From Nostocaceae cyanobacterium CSSed10_463m (GTDB taxonomy: Bacteria > Cyanobacteriota > Cyanobacteriia > Cyanobacteriales > Nostocaceae): 6,214 nt of DNA. The notes under the pieces were generated by a model. It ran no database searches and was not told the DNA's origin. It saw only the letters and a list, made by a program, of their open reading frames with translations. The position numbers were made by a program, and so were the translations under genes. Below are positions 1 through 6,144 of the stretch, piece after piece. Positions within the stretch are counted from its first letter, which is position 1. Every line of letters starts with the position of its first letter. The stretch spans positions 1 through 6,214 of the forward strand of contig PWQB01000600.1 in the NCBI GenBank assembly GCA_003556955.1, in the 5' to 3' direction.

Positions 1-2
1 AC

Positions 3-167
3 ATGGCCAAGCGCCGTAACCCGAAAAAAGAAAAGGCGCTACGGAACCAGGCGTATGCCAGAAAGTTTCGTAAACGGACTACTACAGGAAGAATGCAGAG
101 AAGGTTCCAACAAAGACCTCCTAAGAGTGAAGAAGAAGAAAGTACAGCAGCAGCTGATACTGAATAA
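3..167 (+). CDS. Small basic protein with acidic tail, conserved-hypothetical type
   Basis: This is a 54-residue reading frame, MAKRRNPKKEK... to ...AADTE, ending in TAA. Residues 1-41 hold 17 Lys/Arg and only one acidic residue (E10); residues 42-54 hold six acidic residues, including the run E43-E46, and no basic ones. There is no Cys, membrane segment or signal peptide. Such a bipolar, probably partly disordered protein fits RNA or ribosome binding, but that is inference. It resembles small conserved cyanobacterial proteins of unassigned function, and I cannot name a family. The ATG lies two bases from the window edge, so the ribosome binding site is not visible and a longer N-terminus cannot be excluded. 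Support for its being real comes from the biased composition, the clean stop and the strong hairpin about 40 bp downstream. It is convergent with argH. Confidence 0.7.
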   Translation: MAKRRNPKKEKALRNQAYARKFRKRTTTGRMQRRFQQRPPKSEEEESTAAADTE

Positions 168-188
168 GCTGCCTGTTGAAATGCTTAT

Positions 189-250
189 CAATTAAGTTTT
201 TAATTGCTCAGGGCGTACATATTATATGTACGCCCTGATTTGTTGATTTT
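189..250 (+). terminator. Hairpin terminator after the small basic-protein gene
   Basis: TCAGGGCGTACATA (208-221) and its exact reverse complement (225-238) form a 14-bp stem with a TTA loop. The downstream strand is T-rich but interrupted (TTTGTTGATTTT, 239-250), so termination is more convincing for the plus strand than for argH on the minus strand. Just upstream, CAATTAA (189-195) and TTAATTG (200-206) form a second 7-bp stem with a 4-nt loop. The position, about 40 bp after the stop at 167, fits the 3' end of that transcript. Confidence 0.75.
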
Positions 251-318
251 CCCTACTTCCTATTTTTTAGAGCAACCACCAAGGAGGTTAGGACATTGTT
301 GATTGCTGAAAGCCTGAT

Positions 319-531
319 GTAGGGGCGGGTTTATTAAAATTATTATTTGTAATTGAACATAAGTAAGTCGGCACAAATAAACCTAACTATGTAACAGAAT
401 GTAAAAACTCCAAAACCCTTTTGATTGCTTCGTTCCACTCCGTTCCACATGGCTAACGCCACGCTCCGCGAACGCAATGACATACATTTGAATTTTCACG
501 CCGACTTACTTATCTGTAAACCCACCCCTAC
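319..531. mobile_element. MITE-like inverted-repeat element, about 213 bp, non-coding
   Basis: The outer arms GTAGGGGCGGGTTTA (319-333) and TAAACCCACCCCTAC (517-531) are inverted copies matching at 14 of 15 positions. Inside them, ATAAGTAAGTCGGC (359-372) and GCCGACTTACTTAT (500-513) are a perfect 14-bp inverted pair. Weaker similarity continues inward. The arms are asymmetric: 25 AT-rich bases separate outer and inner parts on the left but only 3 on the right, which suggests an insertion or deletion in one arm. No open frame of useful length lies inside, so any mobility would depend on a transposase elsewhere. I could not identify a clear target-site duplication. It sits in the spacer between two convergent genes, a usual place for such elements. 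An alternative is a fixed structured repeat without mobility. Confidence 0.55.
423..480. repeat. Nested short palindromic repeat inside the MITE-like element
   Basis: ATTGC-TTCG (424-432) faces CGAACGCAAT (469-478), giving an imperfect stem with one bulged base. The intervening GC-rich segment holds a direct repeat CGTTCCAC (431-438 and 441-448) and the small dyad TGGC-TAAC-GCCA. Read on the minus strand, the ATTGCG...GGAGCG...GGCGTTAGCC pattern resembles dispersed GC-rich repeats common in Nostocaceae intergenic DNA; that comparison is from memory. Its base composition differs sharply from the AT-rich flanks, suggesting a separate insertion. Confidence 0.45.
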
Positions 532-540
532 TTGTTTTCT

Positions 541-571
541 ACTCAGCACTCAGCACTCAGCACTCAGCACT
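541..571. repeat. Heptamer tandem repeat (CAGCACT)x4, STRR type
   Basis: Four exact copies of CAGCACT occupy 544-571, preceded by a partial copy ACT (541-543). The array ends 5 bp before the argH stop codon (577-579), so it would lie at the start of the argH 3' untranslated region. Short tandemly repeated heptamers of this kind are a known feature of heterocystous cyanobacteria. No spacers separate the units, so this is not a CRISPR array. Confidence 0.85.
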
Positions 572-576
572 TTGCT

Positions 577-1962
577 CTATTTACCAACTTGAGTACGGGC
601 TGTAGCAATTGCCTGATTTACCTGTGTAAAACCTGTACCACCATAACTGTTGCGTGCTGCTACAACTTGACGGGGCGATATTGCTTCATAGATATCTGTG
701 GCAAATGCGGGATGCAATTGTTGCCATTCTTCTAAGGTCAAATCTTTTAAAAGTTTACCTGCGGCAATACTGGTTTTTACTACCTTACCCACGAGATTAT
801 AAGCTTCTCGGAAGGGTATACCCTTGGCAGCCAGATAATCTGCTACATCTGTGGCATTGGAAAAATCTTCAGCGACGGCTGTTGCTAAACGTTGGGTACG
901 AAATTCTAAGCCTTCCCGCAACAATATTGTCATTGCTTCTAAAGAGGCTTTAATGGTATTAACGCTGTCAAATAAACCTTCTTTATCTTCTTGCAGGTCT
1001 TTATTGTATGCCAGTGGTAGCCCTTTCATGATTACCAGCATGGCTTGCAGATGACCAAACACCCGCCCAGTTTTGCCCCGGACTAATTCTGGTACGTCAG
1101 GATTTTTCTTTTGGGGCATAATGCTAGAACCCGTGGCACAGCTATCTTTGAGGGTGACGAACCGAAATTCTTCAGATGACCAGAGAATAATTTCCTCAGA
1201 AAGGCGGCTGAGGTGAACCATGATTAAGCTCGCAGCACAGAGAAATTCAATGGCAAAGTCGCGATCGCTCACTCCATCTAAGCTATTAGCATAAACACTC
1301 TCAAAATGCAAGAGTTCGGCTGTGTAATGTCTATCAATGGGGAAAGTCGTTCCCGCCAATGCGCCGCACCCCAAAGGCGAAATATTCACTCGACTAGCAA
1401 CATCTCCCAGGCGTTCCCAGTCGCGTTGTGCCATTTGGAAATATGCCAAGAGGTGATGAGCTAAACTCAGGGGTTGGGCGCGTTGTAGGTGAGTATAGCC
1501 AGGAATCAGAGTTTCAACGTGCTGTTCTGCTATATCTAGTAACACACATTGAAATTCCCGCAAGTAGCTGCGGATGGCTGTGATTTGGTCGCGCAGATAA
1601 AGTCTGGTGTCAGTACCAACTTGGTCATTACGCGATCTCGCCGTATGCAGCTTTTTACCCACATCGCCCACAATTTCTGTCAATCGCCGTTCCACAGCAA
1701 AATGGACATCTTCGGCATCAATCCCCGGTTGGAATTTGCCTTGGCGATATTCTTGGCGAATTTGTTCTAAACCCGCCACCAGTTTTTCCCCCTCATCTGG
1801 GGAAATAATACCTGTGTGAGCCAACATTTTGGCATGAGCTTGAGAACCAGTCAGGTCATATTCAATTAATTCAATATCAAAACCTATACTGGCATTAAAA
1901 CGAGCGATCGCTGGATGCAATGCCGATTCAAAGCGCTGACTCCACGTTTGTTCTTTAGTCAT
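577..1962 (-). CDS. argH: Argininosuccinate lyase
   Basis: Cytoplasmic enzyme of the fumarase/aspartase superfamily that splits argininosuccinate into arginine and fumarate, the last step of arginine synthesis; the family works as a homotetramer. At 461 residues it is full length (the E. coli enzyme is about 457). Visible signatures are the substrate-binding HTARSRNDQ stretch (106-114), [10 protein letters not shown] with T157 and H158 (155-164), and the superfamily signature [12 protein letters not shown] (278-289), whose flexible loop carries the catalytic serine (S279 or S280). The lyase core runs to about residue 305 and the C-terminal argininosuccinate lyase domain covers about 368-435. 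The ATG start gives the usual N-terminus with no extension; no clear Shine-Dalgarno sequence precedes it. Two HIP1 octamers lie inside the gene. It is 112 bp downstream of the small membrane-protein gene and convergent with the gene at 3-167. No defect is seen. Confidence 0.98.
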   Translation of the reverse strand: MTKEQTWSQRFESALHPAIARFNASIGFDIELIEYDLTGSQAHAKMLAHTGIISPDEGEKLVAGLEQIRQEYRQGKFQPGIDAEDVHFAVERRLTEIVGDVGKKLHTARSRNDQVGTDTRLYLRDQITAIRSYLREFQCVLLDIAEQHVETLIPGYTHLQRAQPLSLAHHLLAYFQMAQRDWERLGDVASRVNISPLGCGALAGTTFPIDRHYTAELLHFESVYANSLDGVSDRDFAIEFLCAASLIMVHLSRLSEEIILWSSEEFRFVTLKDSCATGSSIMPQKKNPDVPELVRGKTGRVFGHLQAMLVIMKGLPLAYNKDLQEDKEGLFDSVNTIKASLEAMTILLREGLEFRTQRLATAVAEDFSNATDVADYLAAKGIPFREAYNLVGKVVKTSIAAGKLLKDLTLEEWQQLHPAFATDIYEAISPRQVVAARNSYGGTGFTQVNQAIATARTQVGK

Positions 1963-1998
1963 AGATTATTAGGAAATTAACAGGTTGAGAAGTGGAGG

Positions 1999-2023
1999 TG
2001 TCTATTGAGGAAGACACAATAGA
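1999..2023 (-). promoter_or_regulatory. Alternative small stems in the argH upstream region
   Basis: Two mutually exclusive short stems share bases. GTGTC (1999-2003) can pair with GACAC (2013-2017), or TCTATTG (2001-2007) can pair with CAATAGA (2017-2023). They lie about 37-61 bp upstream of the argH start. If transcribed, they could form alternative leader structures, but the stems are short and I see no leader peptide or T-tract, so a regulatory role is only a possibility. Confidence 0.2.
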
Positions 2024-2038
2024 AATTTATCACTTATT

Positions 2039-2074
2039 CTCTTCTTCCCAGTCCCCACTTCCTCTTCCCATTCC
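2039..2074. repeat. Pyrimidine-rich tract between argH and the membrane-protein gene
   Basis: Thirty-two of 36 plus-strand bases are C or T, in loosely repeated blocks such as CTTCTTCCCA, CCCCACTTCC and TCTTCCCATTCC. The tract begins immediately beyond the stop of the small membrane-protein gene. It looks like a degenerate short tandem repeat of the kind scattered through Nostocales spacers. On the minus strand it reads as purine-rich, but it is too far from the argH start to act as its ribosome binding site. Confidence 0.4.
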
Positions 2075-2281
2075 CTAACCGTAACTTGTCAGACTCCTGA
2101 GAACATAGCCAATTACTAGACCAATCAACAACGCCCATACTTGACCTGTGAGTACAAAGTTGTTCCAAGCTTGTTGCATCTGACCTAGAACGTCTGGATC
2201 ATTAATGGTCTGCCCTAGAATAGTCAAATTTACTGGCAGTTGCCAAACTAACTGAGATATTACACCGCTGAAGTAGTTCAT
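2075..2281 (-). CDS. Small single-pass membrane protein, function unknown
   Basis: With the ATG at 2281 the product has 68 residues, MNYFSGVISQLVWQLPVNL... to ...LRSLTSYG. A hydrophobic segment at about 45-61 (TGQVWALLIGLVIGYVL) is a good single transmembrane helix, followed by a short polar tail beginning with Arg62. The N-terminal half is amphipathic, with NDPDVLGQMQQAWN at 28-41. I do not recognise a named family. The frame stays open upstream to a TTG at 2392 (105 residues) and has another ATG at 2362 (95 residues). I prefer 2281 because the upstream residues look unselected and span an AT-rich palindrome (2291-2307). No strong Shine-Dalgarno sequence marks any of the three. It lies 170 bp downstream of larB and 112 bp upstream of argH, with no functional link evident. 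Confidence 0.65.
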   Translation of the reverse strand: MNYFSGVISQLVWQLPVNLTILGQTINDPDVLGQMQQAWNNFVLTGQVWALLIGLVIGYVLRSLTSYG

Positions 2282-2290
2282 AGCTTGGTA

Positions 2291-2307
2291 TTTTATCGGT
2301 GATAAAA
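2291..2307. promoter_or_regulatory. AT-rich perfect dyad just upstream of the membrane-protein start
   Basis: TTTTATC (2291-2297) and GATAAAA (2301-2307) are perfect inverted copies around a GGT centre, 9 bp upstream of the ATG at 2281. In the mRNA this would make a 7-bp hairpin close to the start codon; in DNA it could be an operator half-site pair. If translation really begins at 2362 or 2392, it lies inside the coding region and is probably chance. Confidence 0.3.
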
Positions 2308-2366
2308 GGTAATTTTTGGGAATAGTTTTTTGGATTTTACCCCATAAACACTGACTACCCATTGAA

Positions 2367-2413
2367 ATCTTACGACAACTTGTCTGCCACAAGTCAAAAT
2401 GTCATATTTGACA
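2367..2413 (-). promoter_or_regulatory. Candidate promoter with overlapping TGTCA dyad
   Basis: On the minus strand, TTGACT (2397-2392) and TAAGAT (2372-2367) resemble -35 and -10 boxes, but the 19-bp spacing is long and each box is imperfect. Directly upstream and touching it is the perfect dyad TGTCA-TATT-TGACA (2400-2413), within a wider GTCAAA...TTTGAC symmetry (2393-2412). A dyad abutting the -35 box is a plausible regulator site for the small membrane-protein gene. No regulator can be named. Confidence 0.25.
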
Positions 2414-2451
2414 CCTATTCCACTGAAGTAACAGGGATTTTACAGTGACAA

Positions 2452-3228
2452 TCACGATAATTTTATTTTCTCGGCTGTTCGCAAAATTTGCCCCGCTAGA
2501 ACAGCAGCACCAAAACCATTATCAATATTCACCACACCAATACCAGCCGCACAGGAGTTCAGCATTGTCAATAGAGGGGCTAAACCGCCAAAACTCGCGC
2601 CATAACCGATACTGGTAGGAACAGCAATCACCGGACAATCTGCCAAACCTGCCACAACGCTGGGCAAAGCGCCTTCCATTCCCGCCACCACAATCAGAAC
2701 TGAAGCTGATTCAATCAGATGGCGATTACTCAGCAAGCGATGAATCCCCGCCACACCCACATCCCAAAGACGCTGGACACGAAAGCCAGACAGTTCTGCT
2801 GTGACAGCCGCCTCTTCAGCGACAGCTAAGTCAGCAGTACCGGCGGAGAGAATACCAATTAACCCCTCCATTTTGGGTTCGATGATCGGGGGAGTAATGG
2901 CACAAATTCGCGCCAATTCGTAATACTGCACATCTATAATTTTTGCTTGTAGTGCAGTATAAACTGCTGGTTCAATGCGGGTTGCCATGACTACCGAATT
3001 ACGCCGGCGCATCACTCCCATAATTTGAGCAATCTGTTCAGGAGTTTTACCTGGCCCCCAAATTACTTCAGGAAAACCAGTTCTGAGTTCACGGTGGTGG
3101 TCAATTTTGGCATACTCACCCACAGGTTCATAAGGCCAATCTTTGAGTGCATCTAAGGCCGTATCTGGGGTAACTTTACCATTGGCAACCGCTTGCAGGA
3201 GCGATCGCAAATGTTCAGGTTGAGTCAC
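2452..3228 (-). CDS. larB: LarB, pyridinium-3,5-biscarboxylic acid mononucleotide synthase
   Basis: LarB carboxylates the pyridinium ring of nicotinic acid adenine dinucleotide and hydrolyses its phosphoanhydride, releasing AMP and the biscarboxylate nucleotide; this is the first step to the nickel-pincer cofactor first found in lactate racemase. The 258 residues match the family length (about 250). The conserved LarB N-terminal motif is DHHRELRTGFPEVIWGPGKT (43-62). A PurE-like domain follows from about 122, with GILSAGTADLAVAEEAA (125-141), GMEGALPSVVAGL (183-195), PTSIGYGASFGG (204-215) and LNSCAAGIGVVNIDNGFGA (223-241). C226 in the LNSC motif is probably the nucleophilic cysteine described for the family. 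The start is GTG (3228-3226): the frame is open upstream to a TAA near 3311, but no ATG lies between and the N-terminus fits. No clear Shine-Dalgarno sequence is seen. larC and larE, needed for later steps, are not in the window. A HIP1 site lies inside. Confidence 0.93.
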   Translation of the reverse strand: MTQPEHLRSLLQAVANGKVTPDTALDALKDWPYEPVGEYAKIDHHRELRTGFPEVIWGPGKTPEQIAQIMGVMRRRNSVVMATRIEPAVYTALQAKIIDVQYYELARICAITPPIIEPKMEGLIGILSAGTADLAVAEEAAVTAELSGFRVQRLWDVGVAGIHRLLSNRHLIESASVLIVVAGMEGALPSVVAGLADCPVIAVPTSIGYGASFGGLAPLLTMLNSCAAGIGVVNIDNGFGAAVLAGQILRTAEKIKLS

Positions 3229-3309
3229 AATAATTTTAGGTGAAGGGATGAAGAGATTGAGAACAATGAGACAGTAATAAATGACACTAAATTGCCTAGG
3301 CTCATTTAC

Positions 3310-5094
3310 TTACTGGGTAACTTTGATTTCATGAATGTTCCAGAATGCGCCTCCCAAAGCTGAGTATTGAATACCTTCAAATTTATTCCGCACGGCTGAC
3401 AATGAGTAAGGATTAACCAAGTGAATCAATGGTAAATTCTCCTGGGTAATTCGCTGAGTTTCAGCATAAATTTCTTTTCGTTTCGCTTGATCTAATTCCC
3501 TAGCGGCTTGAATGTAAAGTTCACCAATTCTGGCCTCCCAAGGCGCGACTTCCCAACCTTCAATGGGCTTTTGTCCAGCTTGGGGTTTTTGATTAAACAA
3601 ATGTAATCCACCTTCAGGGTTCCAGACGTTAGCCCCATGATTTGGTTCTAAACCACCAGTTAATCCTAGTAAAGAAGCATCCCAATCGAGAGTATTGGCT
3701 AACCTATCTGTGTAAGTGTTCCATGACAATGGAGTAAAATCCACTTGCATCCCAATCTTGCCTAAATCTTGTCTAATTTGCGCTCCCATTGCTTCGCGGA
3801 TTCTATTTCCGGCATTTGTCAGTAAGGTAAAGCGAACCCTGTTACCTTCAGCGTCTAATAGTTGCCCTTGAGCATTGTACTTAAATCCAGTTTTTGTGAG
3901 CAATTCTTTCGCTTTTTCTGGATTGTAATCGTAGACTTTTAGTCCTTCTTCAGGTGAAAGATAAAAGGGACTTTGGATGGTAATTGGTGAATCTTGGGTT
4001 TGACCCAATCCCCGAAAAGTATTATTAATCATCGTTTGGCGGTCAATAGCATAAGCTACAGCCTGCCGAAATTCCACTGTATTAAACCAACGTGATTTTA
4101 TCGGATCTACTAGCGGTTTACCATCTCTTCTACCTTTATTGAGGTTAAACACAACAAAGGATGTCCCAGTAGCTGGCCCACCGTTGTAGATTGTGAAATT
4201 ACCCTGTTTTTCTTGCTTTTTTAGCAACGAAAAATAATCTGGTGTAACTGCGACAGAATCTAAACTACCAGAACGAAATTGCAGCAATGAAGTATCTGTA
4301 GATTCCACAATTGGCCATACAATTCTTTCAATATAAGGTTGAGATTCTCCTTGTAACCCCTTACGCCAATAGTAAGGGTTGCGCCGAAAAATTACCCGTT
4401 GACTTGTATCATAACGCTCTAATTTATAAGGGCCATTGACAATAATTTCCTCCACAGGAGTATCTACACCCCACTTTGAGAGAAATATGGGCTTACCTTC
4501 TTGGTCTTTTGTGGTGATAAATTCTTTGAGGACATGGGCAGGTAAGATGGGGATTCCTAAAGTTTCTAAAAATGGGGCAAATGGTTCTGGAGTCGTGAAT
4601 TGAACCCGCCGATTATCAAGTTTTTTTACATTAGGTAATGCCCGACTTTCACCAATCCTTAAAACGTCTCTAGTATTAGTGGGAATTTCTTCGTTTAGGT
4701 AAATTTCATTATAACTAAAAATTACATCATCTACTGTTAGTGGTTCACCATCAGACCATTTCAAGCCCTCTTTTAGGGTAAAGACAAATCCCAAGTTATC
4801 ATCCTTAATTTCCCATGATTCTGCTAAGTTTGGCTCAATTTCACCAGTTATGGGATTTTGGCTGGTTAACCCCTCGTAAGTTAAACTAAATATGTTGGGA
4901 ACTTCTGAACTCAGAGCATAATTAAAGGTTTTGGGGTCACTCAGAATGCTATTGACTAACTGTGGTACTTGAGTGGCAGTACTTTTAAAGTTAGATGGAT
5001 TGCAAGCAGCAATTGTTATGGCTGTTAATGAAGCTATAATTATTGGTAACCAAAAACGTTTTATCGGGTTAGAGATTTTTTTAGTTAATATCAT
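3310..5094 (-). CDS. ABC transporter substrate-binding lipoprotein, family 5 (peptide type)
   Basis: A 594-residue extracytoplasmic solute-binding protein of the SBP_bac_5 (DppA/OppA/NikA) family. The N-terminus has a basic n-region (MILTKKISNPIKR), a hydrophobic segment at about 14-30 and a lipobox ending ITIAAC, so cleavage would leave lipidated C31 and a membrane-anchored protein. The family signature lies at about 91-128: AESWEIKDD, then FTLKEGLKWSDGEPLTVDDVIFSY. The binding lobes continue to the C-terminus, including a typical FRQAVAYAIDRQTM segment, and the protein ends without truncation. It would pass peptides or a similar solute to an inner-membrane permease, but no permease or ATPase gene is in the window, so it is an orphan component here. 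The substrate cannot be read from the sequence; nickel or another ligand is possible but unsupported. The gene starts 23 bp after the nuclease-like gene ends and is probably cotranscribed with it. Confidence 0.93.
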   Translation of the reverse strand: MILTKKISNPIKRFWLPIIIASLTAITIAACNPSNFKSTATQVPQLVNSILSDPKTFNYALSSEVPNIFSLTYEGLTSQNPITGEIEPNLAESWEIKDDNLGFVFTLKEGLKWSDGEPLTVDDVIFSYNEIYLNEEIPTNTRDVLRIGESRALPNVKKLDNRRVQFTTPEPFAPFLETLGIPILPAHVLKEFITTKDQEGKPIFLSKWGVDTPVEEIIVNGPYKLERYDTSQRVIFRRNPYYWRKGLQGESQPYIERIVWPIVESTDTSLLQFRSGSLDSVAVTPDYFSLLKKQEKQGNFTIYNGGPATGTSFVVFNLNKGRRDGKPLVDPIKSRWFNTVEFRQAVAYAIDRQTMINNTFRGLGQTQDSPITIQSPFYLSPEEGLKVYDYNPEKAKELLTKTGFKYNAQGQLLDAEGNRVRFTLLTNAGNRIREAMGAQIRQDLGKIGMQVDFTPLSWNTYTDRLANTLDWDASLLGLTGGLEPNHGANVWNPEGGLHLFNQKPQAGQKPIEGWEVAPWEARIGELYIQAARELDQAKRKEIYAETQRITQENLPLIHLVNPYSLSAVRNKFEGIQYSALGGAFWNIHEIKVTQ

Positions 5095-5117
5095 AATTTT
5101 TCGTTTATGTTGATAAT

Positions 5118-5591
5118 CTAGGCGTAAATATAATCATTTTGCGAATAAGTGTCTCCTGCTTGTATCATATCTAATAAGCCAATTGTTGCTAACTCTTCTG
5201 ACGCTGGTGGTTTTACTGATTTCCAGTGATAGGCTAAATCCCGCAACCAAGCTTCTAAAAGCGTTATTAAGTATAAGTCAAATATTTTTTTTACAGGAAA
5301 TTCTGCATCATAATACTTTAATATATCTATAGTTTTTAAGGAAATAATTTTTCTAAAGTCATTTTCATGATTTACTTTAAAAATTTCAATTTCATCTAAA
5401 TCTGCTAACATAGCAAAAGCATTATTTGCTTCTAGCCTATCCAAGTACAATTTTAATTGTGTAATGGCGCTAGACTTCGTTTGAAGTTTTTGAGCCTTAG
5501 CTTCAACTATTAAGACAATTTCACCATGTTTATCTGTGGCAATAATATCCACTTCATGGTGAAAAATTGGCAATTTCACAGTTTCCATCAT
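5118..5591 (-). CDS. Small PD-(D/E)XK nuclease-fold protein, function unknown
   Basis: 157 residues with the core pattern of a restriction-endonuclease-like fold. EVDIIATD (13-20) carries the first acidic metal ligand, D15; the strand IVLIVEAKAQK (25-35) carries the E30-x-K32 pair; and Q45-L-K-L-Y49 matches the QxxxY helix motif seen in several families of the superfamily. All the expected catalytic positions are therefore intact. The C-terminal half (about 90-157) is unassigned. There is no helicase, methyltransferase or DNA-recognition partner beside it, so it is not a recognisable restriction system. The start is ATG-ATG (5591-5586); GGGA about 9 bases upstream is a weak ribosome-binding candidate. 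The frame is open for 15 more codons upstream to a TAA but contains no ATG, GTG or TTG there. The gene is AT-rich: only 11 G/C in the 60 bases 5281-5340, against 29 in 5941-6000 of ispF. Confidence 0.75.
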   Translation of the reverse strand: MMETVKLPIFHHEVDIIATDKHGEIVLIVEAKAQKLQTKSSAITQLKLYLDRLEANNAFAMLADLDEIEIFKVNHENDFRKIISLKTIDILKYYDAEFPVKKIFDLYLITLLEAWLRDLAYHWKSVKPPASEELATIGLLDMIQAGDTYSQNDYIYA

Positions 5592-5639
5592 CTTAATTAT
5601 CCCAGCTAATTGAGTATGTTGACTTGAGACTTTAGGTTA

Positions 5640-5679
5640 GTTATATGATAACAATTTACTAATTATTAGCTGCTAATAA
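5640..5679 (-). terminator. Weak palindromes at the 3' end of ispF
   Basis: TTATTAGC (5663-5670) and GCTAATAA (5672-5679) form a 17-bp near-perfect palindrome that covers the last ispF codons and touches the stop. Beyond the stop, GTTAT-ATG-ATAAC (5640-5652) is a second small dyad. Both are AT-rich and neither is followed by a T-tract on the minus strand, so they may slow or process transcripts, or simply be chance. I would not call a confident terminator. Confidence 0.2.
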
Positions 5680-6144
5680 AACTACGGCATAAGCACATAT
5701 ACCTTCTTCTCTGCCAACAGGGCCTAATTTTTCGTTTGTGGTAGCTTTGATGCCAATTTGATTTGGTGCTAATTCTAAAACCGTAGACAACTTAGCACGC
5801 ATTTTTTCAATATGCGGTTTCAATTTGGGACGTTCTGCTACCACTACCGAGTCAATATTCCCGATCTGCCAACCTTGCTCCTTAATCAGCTGATGTACTT
5901 GAGTTAATAGTACCAAGCTATCTGCTCCAGCCCATTGAGGATCAGTAGGGGGAAAATAATGGCCAATATCTCCCAGGGATAATGCCCCCAACATGGCATC
6001 CATAATGGCGTGAGTGAGTACATCAGCATCACTATGCCCCAATAAGCCCATTTCGTGAGGAATTTGGATTCCTCCTAAAATTAAAGGGCGATCGCTCACT
6101 AATTTGTGGATATCGTAGCCGTTACCAATCCGAATTTTAGTCAT
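5659..6144 (-). CDS. ispF: 2-C-methyl-D-erythritol 2,4-cyclodiphosphate synthase
   Basis: Cytoplasmic enzyme of the MEP isoprenoid pathway. It cyclises 4-diphosphocytidyl-methylerythritol 2-phosphate to methylerythritol 2,4-cyclodiphosphate with release of CMP, and so feeds carotenoid, phytol and quinone synthesis. The 161 residues match the family (E. coli about 159), which forms a homotrimer. D11 and H13 (GYDIH) with H45 are the divalent-metal ligands. The signature [15 protein letters not shown] spans 36-50, and ATTNEKLG (134-141) supplies the CDP-binding threonines and glutamate. The start ATG gives the expected N-terminus [13 protein letters not shown], yet it is also the last ATG of a heptamer repeat array, so the region before it lacks a normal Shine-Dalgarno sequence. 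A HIP1 site lies near the 5' end of the gene. No defect is seen. Confidence 0.98.
   Translation of the reverse strand: MTKIRIGNGYDIHKLVSDRPLILGGIQIPHEMGLLGHSDADVLTHAIMDAMLGALSLGDIGHYFPPTDPQWAGADSLVLLTQVHQLIKEQGWQIGNIDSVVVAERPKLKPHIEKMRAKLSTVLELAPNQIGIKATTNEKLGPVGREEGICAYAVVLLAANN

Noticed and set aside
544..571. Possible CRISPR array
   Set aside because: The 7-bp units are directly adjacent with no spacers; the same holds for 6138-6186. These are simple tandem repeats.
532..1819. Several plus-strand open frames of 67-99 codons opposite argH
   Set aside because: They lie wholly or largely antisense to a well-supported argH, with no recognisable domains; one begins inside the heptamer repeat.
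2428..2443. NtcA-like site GTA-N10-TAC upstream of the small membrane-protein gene
   Set aside because: The canonical NtcA site is GTA-N8-TAC. The spacing is two bases too long and no suitably placed -10 box was found.
3294..3301. GCCTAGGC palindrome between larB and the binding-protein gene
   Set aside because: An 8-bp palindrome alone is expected by chance; it has no supporting promoter or hairpin with a T-tract.
2075..5591. A multi-gene defence or cofactor island joining the nuclease-like gene, binding protein, larB and the membrane protein
   Set aside because: The gaps of 81 and 170 bp, unrelated functions and absence of partner genes (permease, larC/larE, methylase, helicase) give no support for a single system.
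5592..5636. N-terminal extension of the nuclease-like protein through 15 open codons
   Set aside because: No ATG, GTG or TTG occurs between the upstream TAA and the ATG-ATG at 5591, so an extension would need a very rare start codon.
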